Position numbers and translations under genes: made by a program. Below are positions 54,801 through 64,000 of a DNA stretch of 64,000 nt, piece after piece. This DNA comes from Blastocladiella emersonii ATCC 22665 (lineage: Eukaryota; Blastocladiomycota; Blastocladiomycetes; Blastocladiales; Blastocladiaceae). The notes beneath the pieces are model-generated. The model saw only the letters and a list, made by a program, of their open reading frames with translations. It was not told the DNA's origin and ran no database searches. Each line of letters starts with the position of its first letter. Positions within the stretch are counted from its first letter, which is position 1. The stretch is taken from NCBI GenBank assembly GCA_025594325.1, contig JANHCV010000005.1, forward strand, positions 1,763,501-1,827,500, written 5' to 3'.

Positions 54801-56724
54801 CCAACGCGACGCGGCGGACGACCTTCGGCCATCGCGCGGGCGGCCCGCGCGCGTCATGACGATGCAGGAATGGCGGCCCACTGCTGCCAACACTACGAAG
54901 CGCGCGCGTAGTGTCAACGCCTCGACCAGCGAGCAAGCCGCGCCAAAGCGCCGCCGGCCAGCTGCTGCGCCCGCGTCACCTCCCGCGTCACCTCCCGCGT
55001 CACCTCCCACGCCGCTTCCGGCGTCGCCCCCTGCGCCATCCCCGAGCATGCCGCGGCCGCCGCGACCCTCGCGCGCGCGTGCTGATGCCGCCCCGCTCCA
55101 GCCGCCCTCATCGTCGCCGTTCGCGTCGCGGCTCGTGTCGCCGAAGATCGCGGTTCCGCCGCGCAGTCGCGATGCCGCTGCAGTCCGCCCGCCGCCAGCC
55201 GCAAGTGCGCGTCCAATCGAGCGCGGCGCTCCGGCCCCGCAGCTCGTGCAGGTTGGCCAAGGGCTCGGCAAGCACTCGCATGCGGCCACGCTCAAGACGA
55301 TGCCCGCGCTCGCCGCCAGCAACGCAGCTGCGTGGGCCCGCAGCGCATCAAACAACGCGACGCAGCCGCGGCCTGCTCAGCGCGCCATCCTCCCCGTCAA
55401 CGTCCCACACGGCCCGCCCAACACGGGCTCCATCGACGTCTCGCCCAACTTCAGCTACGACCTGTTCTACGCGTGCCCGTTTGACGCGCTCTTCACGGCG
55501 CTCCTGTGGGTCATGGTTGACACTCGGGTAATGGACGTGTTTGCGCCGTCTGAAAGCACGTCGTGGGACATGGCGCGCTTCCCCGAGGTGCCCGCGCCGC
55601 GCGACACGATTCGCGACGTGTTTCGCCTTCTGCGGGCAGGCGAGTACGACCGCGCCCGCTTCCTGTACGCGCACGTCTTCGCGAATAGGACGGGCGGACG
55701 CCTGCCGGGTGGGTTTGACGTGCACAGCAAAACCGACGTGTCTGTCTCGTGGGTCGGCGATGTCGCCGATCACGTCTTCGAGATGTACAAGGTCGACATG
55801 GCGCAGCTGGACAGCGCGCGCGCGACCAACACGCTGCACCGCCCGCTCCCCGCGCTCGAATACCACCCGGAAGACGAGCGCGCGTGCGCGCACTGTCTGA
55901 CCCCAACAACTTCAAGGCGATTTGGGACGCGCTCGTTCAAGAACAGACGCGACTTCCCTTCCTCCTCGGCGTCCATCATCACGCCGTACACCCCCAACAT
56001 CGAGCAGGCGGTCAAGAGCTGCCTCGATCCGTGCGACGCGTGTCCGTGCCGCGCGTCATCGCGCCACGAGTCCTTCGAGGACAAGAAATTGGTCGCGAAG
56101 AAGGACATGAAAAAGTTCGCCACCTCGATTGATCGCCTTCACCTCGCTTGCATCGCTTGACGTGATACTGACTGATTCGCTCTTGTTGCGTCTAGATGCA
56201 TCTGTCCTCGCTTCATTCGCGACAACCTGATCGTCCCGTCGGCGCCGCACTTTCTCGCTGTTTCTCCAATGCGCGACCATACTGGACCGCTGTCTGACCC
56301 TGTCCCCGCCATGATCACGACCAATGGGTACGCGCCAACTGCTCTCTGTCTCCTCCTACTCAACTCACGTGTGAACGCCCACTCACGTAGACTCGCGCTT
56401 CGCCTCTGCGCCGTCGTGTACTATCACCCAAGCGAGCGGACCGCGCACTATACGAGCGCCTTCGTCTACGGCGGCTCGTGGTGGTACTTTGACGACATGG
56501 GCGGCGGCAGCGCATCCATCTTTGAGCCCTACAAGTCGAGCGCACGCAAGTCCGTGCCTGTTACTGTAGAGAAGAAGGCTACCTACGGGCTGCCCAATCC
56601 GTCGGTGCCCGCCGTCCGCCTTTCCGTCCCTCGCGACCAAGTCCCGATGTTGCGCAACGCAGCGGGGACAGCGTCCAACATGATGAAGTCCATCTCGCTC
56701 GCCGTGTACCGGGTCCTGGGCTAG
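51872..56724 (+). CDS. MULE-like transposase with SWIM finger and USP-like C-terminal region
   Basis: Exon blocks: 51872-52328, 52404-52906, 52976-53297, 53372-53567, 53631-53736, 53805 to ~56150, 56196-56327 and 56391-56724. The transposase core has VLFFCKERNIPEYRRPSEKQ, TGIDSSHRHKSSGSIPMTIL (first catalytic Asp candidate), RGLPVAVLVSSDIKTETL and YIVDATGSTEIAPAL (second). The SWIM finger is HRCTCRASRDHNQVCAHLIA (C-x-C ... C-x-H). A ~380-residue disordered linker follows. The C-terminal part has YACPFDALFTALLWVM (Cys-box-like), DPCDACPCR (zinc-like), then YYHPSERTAHYTSAFVYGGS and WWYFDDMGGG (His-box-like). Possible defects: one base missing in the A-run near 52,073, a frame change or tiny intron near 53,485-53,512, two compensating shifts at ~55,895/55,965, and an unresolved donor near 56,150. 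Confidence 0.75.
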
Positions 56725-57836
56725 TCCAAAGTTTTTTGTTCCTCATATATTTTCGTTTGTCTCTAAATCCGCTGGTGGATCAGTCGCGCAACTCGTTGAT
56801 GGTGAAGGAGACGCGTTGATCAATCATGTGACGTCGCCTCGTGAGACGTGAGACATGATACTCGGGACAATACAGCTGTTTCTCTTACCGCCCATAGCGA
56901 CGGCAATTCTGTATCACCGGGAGCAGTCTGCTCCTCGTCTCGTGGCGAAACAATCGACGCGATCGAGGCGCGAGCCCAAAGGTCCGCGGCGGTTCCTGAC
57001 GCAGCGGACCACACCACCCTCCATCGTGAAGTAACCGGTAATGCTGAGGTTGAGCGCGGCAATGCGACCGACCTAGTGCAACGGATAGTGGTACAGAAGG
57101 TCAGTAGCGAAGGCGAGGAAGCGGAACGACGTCGTCTTGCGATGTCCGCGAAGTGGATCGGCCGCTGCGCGTCTCGGGTCGCTCAACGCGCACTAGAAAC
57201 AATAGCGCATGGTCTCCGTTGAGAGGAGCTTCGCGCGCGCGACCAGATGGCGACCTGAGAGCAGGATCAAGTGTTCAGCGTGATCCCTGTAGCGATCTTG
57301 GACGCGGCGACGAGAGCCGTGTCGATTTTACTGCGCATCAGCGCATGCTGCCACCACGGCAGCTGCACGGCGACGATCTAGCCCATGTTCCAGTCGGCAG
57401 TGCCCGCGGCGGCCGCGTCGCGCTTTCTAGCGCGTTGCGTCCGTTGGACGTGAAGAGTTGGAACGATCGTCGCCCGCGCGGTCAGCGTGGCGCAAGCGCT
57501 TGGTGGACGCGGCAACGACAGCTACTCACCCACTCGAGATGATCCGAAACCCGGCGGCCTGCACTAGTACGGCAGGACTCGCGCGGCTCCGCGCGGCGAG
57601 CGGCAGAGTGTGGTCGCGGCAGAGTGTGGTCGCGGCATGTGGAAACCGAGCAACGGCGGCAGCCCAGATCGACGACTCACATCGGTAGATTGTGCTCGTC
57701 AATCAAGACATGGTGACACGGGTGGCCCGCGCGACAAGAGAGCGGACGAGAGCGGATCGACATGGCGGGGGGCTGAGCTTTCCAAGGTTCGCGCACGGCG
57801 AGTCGTATTTTCGTGGAACTGTTCATATATTATCAT
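56725..57836. other. Transposon interior between transposase and right TIR
   Basis: No intact gene. A motif cluster GGAGACGCGTTGATC, AATCATGTGACG and GTGAGACGTGAGAC sits at about 56,806-56,855, resembling the cluster upstream of ATM/TEL1. On the minus strand RFLAFATDLLYHYPLH and GRIAALNLSITGYFTMEGG (57,130-57,020) look like a captured or decayed exon. Confidence 0.35.
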
Positions 57837-58102
57837 TGCAGGGAGTGGTGCGAGCGTGCGTGTGCAGTTACGGGTGAGGAGGGCGCAAACTGAGGGAGAT
57901 AGAGCGTGCGAAGCGAGTTCCTCGGTGGATCCGCACGAAGCCTCGGCGGGTCCGCACGGGGCCACGGCCAGCCCGCCCCGCGTCTCGGCCGATCCGCTCC
58001 TTCCCTCGGCGCGTCCGCACGGAGTGTCGGCAGGTGCGGAAAAATCCCCTCGGCAGCTCAGCTTTTTTAGCCGGCAGGTCCCATAAATCCCTCGGAATAA
58101 AC
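57837..58102 (-). repeat. Right terminal inverted repeat (266 bp)
   Basis: Begins TGCAGGGAGTGGTGCGAG and ends CCTCGGAATAAAC. It is the inverted copy of 51,584-51,849, and every stretch compared by eye agreed. Confidence 0.9.
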
Positions 58103-60199
58103 AAAACACGCCGTTCCTTCCCTCCGCGAGCAGAATCGAGCCGGCCCACGAGCTCATCGTTACGCACCTGCTTCTTCGCCGTATCTCCGCAACAGACGCG
58201 TCCCAAGTCGAAGAAAACCTCGCAAATTACCTCCTTATACCGACACGGCCCATCTGGAGCCGTGAGCTTGTCACGCTTGTCCAGCTGCTCTGCCAGGCCG
58301 CGGCGCTCAACTGCAAACCTCTCTTGATGCGCCTTCTAGACCGTACCTCAACGGTCCGGCCCCAGCTCTTCAGCGCGTGTCTCCACATCGCCTACTGGCT
58401 TGTTCTCGCCAACAGGGCGTTCATTGGCGATCGCTTCAAGTGGCACCACACGGACGACGTGGACCAGGACCCACTTTCGCTCGCCGAGTTCCTCGCCTTC
58501 ATCGCTTGCTGGTGCGCGAACACACGGCTCCTAGCTCTTCTACTTGGCGATCGCGATGTCCAGACGAGCAAGGCGCGCGTTGCCGCCATCCTGTGCGGCG
58601 GGCACTCAGCGCCGGTCATCACGACCACCCTCCGCACTGCTGCACTTGAGAATCCCGAGGTTGTCGCCCCGGTCGTGGACGTGCTCGCACTTGCGCTCTC
58701 GAATGCCGCTGGCATGTTGGCTTTGGTTCGCGCGCGGCACATGGACTGTGCCGTCGCGCTTGGCCCACGGTGCTTCCGCCCGCTTATCAATTGACTGCCC
58801 GATCATACCAAACAAGCAATCGCCTCGGAGTCGCCGCTGCTTGACTGGGCAGTCGGTTTCCAGTAGCTTGACGACCCTCATTATCAACCGCGTCTCGGTC
58901 CCGGATCTCGAGCTCCCCGAGTCGTGCAGCGTCATGAACCGCGGGCTGTGGGCGTTTACGCGCGCGACTGCCGTGGCGCGGCGCGATAAGGAGACAATTA
59001 TCCCTTTGCGCGACCGTTCACTGGAGCAGTGGAGGCAGCTCGTCCTTGATGGCTTGTACTGCGACTCTTAGAGGGCCCTGTGTGCGACCAGCTGGCTAAA
59101 GTATTGAGTTTGTAGGCTTTTGTGCGAGCATCCCCAAACATGGACCAGGACTGCGACTTGAACTGCGACCGAGCAGCGATGACCTACGGCGGTACACGTC
59201 CGCGCAGCTTCTACTTCTTTTTGCGTTGGGAATCGACACCATGTCCGCGGTTGACTTGGCCGACCTGATTCAAGCTTCCATCGACTTGCATCCAAGATTC
59301 GTCACGGACAGCTTGCTCGACGGAAATCTTGCTCTGGATCCCGTGCACCTCGTTGCTCTGCTCGCCCCGCGCTACGACAAGTTCGAGCGCCTTGCTCGCC
59401 ACTTCGTTGGGGCTCCGATCCTCGCTTGCTTGGTCATGGCCGCGCTCAGAGATCCCGGGACTTGCAGTCGCGCGCTCGACACGATTCGGCTGTCGCTTCA
59501 GAACACGGTCATGAGGATCATGATCGACTCGGTGCTGTGGCCGGCTCCCTGTCCGTTTTGGAAAACCGGCATACCTGATCTCAACATCTGCAAGGGTTGC
59601 CCCCTCGCCGGGCAGCGGCTATTCTGTGACACGCTTAAACTGGTCTTTGAGTCGTTACCCGATGCGCTCTTTGCCTACCTGCGGGAGCCGGACGAGCACC
59701 TGTGGTCCTGCCTCAGCAGGGACTTCAATGAAGATTACATGAAGTTTCCACTGTGCCGGGCTGGCAGCTGCGACCACATGTTTTATGGGGGCTCGCCTGG
59801 CGGTCGCCCATGCGCGTTTCGGAGCGGACCCATCGCTCGCGGCCGATAGCTTCTTCAGACAACGCAGCTGCCATAGACGACGTCGACCGCGCGCGGGACT
59901 TGAGACACCTCGTCCATTTCCAACGATGGGAGTCCAGTTCTTCGCTCGACCAAATCTTGCACGACGTGTGCCGCGTTGCGCCGCGACTCGTCGACACACG
60001 TGAGTTTATGGAGGCGGTTCCGGGATCGCGCACCGGGACCTGGTGAGCGAGCGCGTGTTGACGCCTGCGTTCAATCAATACACGTCGTGCGTTGGCGAGA
60101 TCGTTACGGAACACGTTCTCGATGGCTGTGGCCAACTTGAACTGAGCGGTTGAGGGATCAGGGAATGCAAACGCGCGCCAGCGGTGAGTGTCTCCAGCA

Positions 60200-60260
60200 A
60201 TTGTGAGGCAAATAAACACGTCTCGCACCACGACGCGTGACCCGCGACGCGTCCCCTCTT
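60200..60260. promoter_or_regulatory. Cluster of ACGCGT / GAGAC motifs (arm B)
   Basis: CACGTCTCGCACCACGACGC, GTGACCCGCGACGCGTCCCC: inverted counterpart of 25,480-25,520, with a few differences (arm A has ACGCGTCTCGCA where arm B has ACACGTCTCGCA). Confidence 0.4.
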
Positions 60261-60731
60261 CACCGCCACCTGTGAAAGACCGAGGCGCCCACTTCGCGCA
60301 ACTTTCGGCACGCGGGAGCATCAATCTTGGCGCTCCGAGGGATCCGGCGGAACAGCACCTGTGACGTGGCACGCATGCACGACGACGCGGTGGGCGACAA
60401 CCGCGTGTTCGGGCAACCTTCCTGGCGCTCTCGATGCAGAGTTTTGCTGGTTGCACAGAGTCTGGCCACAGCGCCGCGGTCTTGGCGCTCGCCGTGCTCA
60501 TCGTGTGTCACGCTCCTCCCACCGCGCGGCCCACGCCGTCTCCCTCGGCCTCGGTGCGCGCAAACGGTCCCGCCGTGCATTGCTGACAAGGGATGGCGCA
60601 TGAGCGGTGGGAGAGCCAAGCCTGATACGTCTGGCCGCAATGCCCGCGGAGCATTGTTGCTCGCGGGACGCGTCGCGCGCCGCGCCACCGCCACGCTCAG
60701 CCACCGCCACGCTCCCTCGCGTGCCCGGACC

Positions 60732-60738
60732 TATAAAA
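60732..60738 (+). promoter_or_regulatory. TATA box of the small membrane-protein gene, arm B
   Basis: TATAAAA in GGACCTATAAAACCGGGC, 127 bp before the ATG at 60,865. Confidence 0.55.
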
Positions 60739-60864
60739 CCGGGCAAGATCCCCGCTCACCCTCTGGCTCTCCGAACACGAACGCATCGCCCCCCTCCCTT
60801 GACCCACCACCACGCGCTCTCGCCTCGCCCGCCGCCTCGCCCGCCGTGTAGGCACCATGGAACC

Positions 60865-61111
60865 ATGTATCGACACACCCCGAGATCCTCTCGAGCACTC
60901 AAGTACACGTCCCGTCCGGGCGCTCACGGCCGGGCCATTGTGGTGAGTGCCGCGGTAGTCGCCGATGCTGTCCACTCTCGTCCAACACGATCACCCGTGG
61001 GGCAAATGCCTATACGGACGGTGACGCCGGATCGTAGCGAAGTGGACGGTAGTCTGGGTCGTCGCTGCCGTCGTCGTCCCCGTGTTCGTCGCGCCCGTGG
61101 ATGATGGGTGA
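60865..61111 (+). CDS. 48-aa single-pass membrane protein, probably mitochondrial (arm B copy)
   Basis: Exons 60865-60942 and 61043-61111, the inverted duplicate of 24,619-24,865 with the same protein: a basic leader (MYRHTPRSSRALKYTSRPG), one hydrophobic span (WTVVWVVAAVVVPVFVAP), and end VDDG-TGA. The surrounding ~1.3 kb (about 60,040-61,385) is nearly identical to arm A while the flanks are not, consistent with recent homogenisation. The function is not identified; the size and layout suggest a respiratory-complex accessory subunit. The GTGAGT donor and AAG acceptor are less standard than elsewhere in the window, so the splice model is provisional. Confidence 0.5.
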
Positions 61112-62689
61112 GTGGGCGGACGGACGCGGGGTGCGGCGCACGGCGCGCGGCCCGGACTAGGACCAGACCGAGATCAACACGAGTCGCACCAATCTCGCGC
61201 TCCCGTGTATGGCCTTCTACCCTCCGCTCCCCTGAGCGCGACCGGGTGCCTGCGGAAGGCGCTGTTTCGTGTTCCCCCCTCCCCTGCGCTATCCGTCGTG
61301 GCTACGTGGAACCAGTCGGTGTTGGCCCACTGAAAACCGGAGCCACGGCAGCGGACCGTTATCCTTGGGCGGGCCGTCTGTAGGACGCAAGGACGCAGGG
61401 AGGGGGACTCGTGCAGCGCGAAGCCTCTCCTACTACTCTCCACCATCCTCGTCGACCACCAGCTCCTCGTCCAGAAACGGCTTCGACCGCGACTCTCGAC
61501 CACTCGACGCTCGACCCCCTCGACGCTCGAGATCGTCAAGCTGCTCGAAGATCTCGGTGCCGCCGTTCGGTTTGCCACGGTACGCTTTCTCCCGCACGCA
61601 CGCCCGCCCTCGCTCGCCCTCCCGACTCGCACCCCACTGCCCATCCCCGCACGCTCCCCGTCGATGACCGCCACGTCGTGCCCTTGCAAGGGGTTTGTAC
61701 CATGTGCAGGCGAGATTGACGCACATGCTCCGCATGTGCAGCGTGACTCTCGTTCCGTGCGTTCGCGCGCGGGATGATTGTGCGTTGCTACTTTATGACC
61801 CGCTGCCCGATCGATCGGTGAGTCGTGGCCAACCTCGTTCCTGGCTCTAGCCGGAACATGCGTTGCTACTCTTATGCGTCTCCTCGAACGAGCTCATGAG
61901 GCATCGCGCGCGTCGGAGCGGTGCGAGACGCCGACGCGTCCATCACGTGCGGCTTGCGAGACATCGACGTCGCCGTTGAGCCCCTGCTTCTTCTTCTCCC
62001 TCACTTCTATGCAACGAATGGATTAATGCAACTTGCCGCAACGAGCTCAAACATTGGCGATAATGTCTTCTCAACCGTAACTGCGCCGAGGGTCGGCTCG
62101 GCTATTGGCCAGGGCCAACACGACTTCCGTTGCCGTCGAGTCTCTCCGCGAGTCCGTTTCGAAGACCGACCGGCTTGGGCCCCGACGCTCACAACGACGA
62201 GCTGCGGCTCGACTCGGTCCTCGTTCGCATGCTCAAACGCGGGAGCGTGGGTGCTGCTTAGAGCACGGCGAGAGCTGCTCGGCCCGAATCAGCCCACTGC
62301 GCGATCGATGCCTCCAATCTTCTACAGACCAGCTACTTTCGCCCGAGCTTGATTACATGGTGGCTCGCATGCTCGCTGAGCGGGCTGCATCCGCTTGGTG
62401 GTACTCGTCGATAGAAGTCCTGCCCTGCCGCGCAGCGCCGACCGCTTCCCGTACCGCAAGGCCTCGACGTTCTCGAGGTCGACGTCGCTTCCTGGATCTC
62501 CTGCAAGCGGTTCGACCAATGTGGTACGGTTCTCAAGCGATGCCGCAAATTCTGAACGGTTCGGCCGACAACCCAGTCGTTCCGCACCCCGCTCTTGGCA
62601 CAAGTGCAACCAATTTATCGCAGAACTCGACTCGCCCGCGCCCTACTCGTGTCCGTCGCGCATCATTCTTGGGATCTGCGGGAACCTCT
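61112..62689 (+). other. Arm B spacer with diverged coding fragments
   Basis: 61,112-61,385 still matches arm A closely, then similarity drops. Text shared with arm A includes EIVKLLEDLGAAVRFA (61,537-61,580), CCLEHGESC and MVARMLAERAASAWW (62,250-62,400). Frames are broken by stops. A motif cluster (GTGCGAGACGCCGACGCGTC, CTTGCGAGACATCG) lies at 61,920-61,970. No gene can be called. Confidence 0.35.
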
Positions 62690-64000
62690 CGCTCATGGCG
62701 CTGCAGCACCGCGAGGGACTCATCACCTCGCCGACCGCCACGGCGACGCGGCTACTCGCCCTGTTCTTCGTGGCCCGCGCGCTCGTCAAGCACGCCGACC
62801 TGGCCCGCACCAACGCCAACGTACAGGTCGTGCTTCCGCGGTACCTCGCGGGGCTTTCCAGGCGCGCTGGTGACGGGTTCTGCTTCGCGTCGCTCGCGTC
62901 GCTCGCGTTACTCGCGTCGCTCGCGCGTTACTGGAACGGCTCGCTCCTGGCGCTCCAGCTCGGCGCCCGCCTCGTGTTCCAGTGGGCTGTCGCGGCCATG
63001 TCCGCCGATCGGATCCATCAGGTGGTCCTGTACGGGGCGTCGCACCTGCTGACTTCGGGTGCTGCCGCGGCTGCAGCGACGGGCGGTGGATCCGCAGCAT
63101 CGTCGCCCGGCGGGACCGTGGTCATGTCAATGCCGCAGATCTTGGCTCCGGCGATCTCGGCCAGCGGCGTAACCTAGACCATGGCTCGCGCGACCATCGT
63201 CCTCGGGGTCATGGAGTGCGAGCGGCCGGGCCTGCTGCCGATCGGTATCACCAAGGAAGTGGCGCTCTCGCTGACGCTGCTCATGGCCGACCAGGGCGGC
63301 GCGTCCGTGGGCGCGCAGGGCGAGTCAGCCGGTGCCAGCGGCGGTGTAATCTTCGTGTACCGGATCAGCGCACTCGAGCTCCTCGGCCGCGGGTTCGCCC
63401 ACTGGTAGCCGCACGTCCACGGTGCCGCCGTGGTCCGCACACTCGTCGCGCTCGGGGTGCAGCTGCCCCTGCTGGCCGCCGCGGTCCAGGACCACCACCA
63501 CGGACACGGGCATCACCATACCAACTCGTCCGTATCGTACGCGGGGGTACTCGCAGCAGCCGCAACAGCAGCAGGACTACCACAAGCTACCGCCGGTCCC
63601 GCCGGTCCCCTCGTCCAGCGCGCACCCGGGCACTGCGGTGGACGCTATGTCACGGCAGGCGCTCCTCGCCGTCGCGACGCACAACCTGCGCATGGTCGTG
63701 CAGACGGTCACGACGGACCTCGAGCACGGGCAGCCGCTGACCAACCAGTCGATCCTCGCGGCCCTGTCGGCGGTCGCCTTTGGCAACGCGGGCAGTCTCG
63801 CCGGTCTGTCGGCGGTGACAGCAGGCAGCGGGACCGCGAGCCACGCGGCGTCCGGGCTCCTCCTGCCCTCGAGCGCGGCGGGTGCGGCGGGTACCGGTGC
63901 AGCAGCGGGCGTCGTGGCCGTCGACAAGGCGACGATGCTGCGGCTCGTGTCGTGCCTGGTTCACAAGCTGGCGGCGGCGCGGGCGACGTCAGGCAGCGCG
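62690..64000 (+). pseudogene. WDR7/rabconnectin-3-beta-like, broken, running off the window (arm B)
   Basis: From about 62,690 the sequence appears to be an identical inverted copy of 22,360 down to ~21,045: LSLMALQHREGLITSPTATA, then SALELLGRGFAHW and AVVRTLVALGVQLPLLAAAV. It carries the same two in-frame TAG codons as arm A (63,175-63,177 and 63,406-63,408), so these predate the duplication or were spread by conversion. The text immediately before 62,690 differs from arm A. The gene continues past the window end, so the state of its last WD repeats is unknown. Confidence 0.65.

Larger units (their letters stand above)
51576..58111 (+). mobile_element. 6.54-kb Mutator-like DNA transposon with long TIRs and an 11-bp target duplication
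   Basis: The element is bounded by the exact 11-bp direct repeat CGTTCCTTCCC at 51,565-51,575 and 58,112-58,122. Inside, 266-bp inverted repeats (51,584-51,849 and 57,837-58,102) start GTTTATTCCGAGGG and look essentially identical; the outermost 8-9 bp differ. The target duplication of 11 bp, long TIRs and a transposase with a SWIM finger fit the MULE superfamily. Excision with one target copy restores the host reading frame, so ends and target are fixed to the base. It carries one large plus-strand gene (51,872-56,724) and ~1.1 kb of other DNA before the right TIR. Confidence 0.9.
51351..60045 (+). pseudogene. F-box/ankyrin-like family protein, split by a 6.5-kb transposon (arm B)
   Basis: The 5' piece (51,351-51,575) reads MMEPMKSPLATLPVELAVRV to KFDLCSFLP, parallel to the arm A copy. 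The 3' piece resumes at 58,123 with EPAHELIVTHLLLRRISATD. Joining the two through a single copy of the 11-bp target restores the frame exactly. Coding continues (LVQLLCQAAALNCKPLLMRL; LSLAEFLAFIACWCANTRLL) to a TGA at 58,794, then in a shifted frame (RVSVPDLELPESCSVMNRGL), and from 59,226 as MSAVDLADLIQASIDLHPRF and LNICKGCPLAGQRLFC. After another shift near 59,795-59,850 it ends MEAVPGSRTGTW. It is therefore broken independently of the transposon. Confidence 0.6.

Overview
The window looks like nuclear DNA of a zoosporic fungus, most likely a blastocladiomycete such as Allomyces or Catenaria. The evidence is very high GC in coding DNA, dense short introns (about 55-100 nt) that almost all begin GTACG or GTGCG and end TAG, and an ankyrin-like protein with the W-x-x-S-G-L-P-L-x-Y motif that I associate with that phylum. 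The placement is an inference from style and gene content; I saw no rRNA or tRNA to confirm it.

Layout. 1-14.4 kb is gene-poor accessory DNA: decayed transposase-like pieces, a 64-bp direct repeat, a 0.6-kb array of 11-bp units beside an intronless 424-codon ORF, one copy of a ~300-bp interspersed element, a small charged protein gene (9.7-10.4 kb) and the 5' half of an Argonaute gene without MID/PIWI. 14.5-20 kb holds a five-exon membrane-anchored protein, an ankyrin-like protein and an unrecognised protein with an in-frame TGA. 20.5-28.2 kb is arm A of an inverted segmental duplication, with a WDR7-like pseudogene, a 48-aa membrane protein gene and an F-box/ankyrin-like pseudogene. 28.4-51.1 kb is a compact block of seven apparently intact genes: RIC8, an amino-acid permease, ATM/TEL1, a membrane protein, an RCK2/SRK1-type kinase, an HSF-type factor and AP-1 mu. 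51.27-64 kb is arm B, with the same genes in opposite orientation.

Arm B is split by a 6.54-kb DNA transposon (51,576-58,111). It has 266-bp terminal inverted repeats, an exact 11-bp target duplication, and a multi-exon gene with a Mutator-like transposase core, a SWIM zinc finger and a C-terminal region resembling a ubiquitin-specific protease. Removing the transposon plus one target copy restores the reading frame of the host gene at that point. Arm A's copy of the same host gene carries the ~300-bp element, which contains a piece built like an intron flanked by direct repeats. The two arms are nearly identical in some stretches and strongly diverged in others, which suggests local gene conversion.

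Core genes: RIC8 is a G-alpha chaperone/exchange factor, ATM/TEL1 a DNA-damage and telomere kinase, the RCK2/SRK1-like kinase and HSF factor stress-response proteins, and AP-1 mu a clathrin adaptor. Closely spaced divergent starts suggest shared promoters at 28.2-28.4, 44.2-44.6 and 51.1-51.35 kb. A recurrent GAGACGCGT-type motif, often near a CACGTG or ATCACGTGA-like site, occurs in several intergenic stretches.
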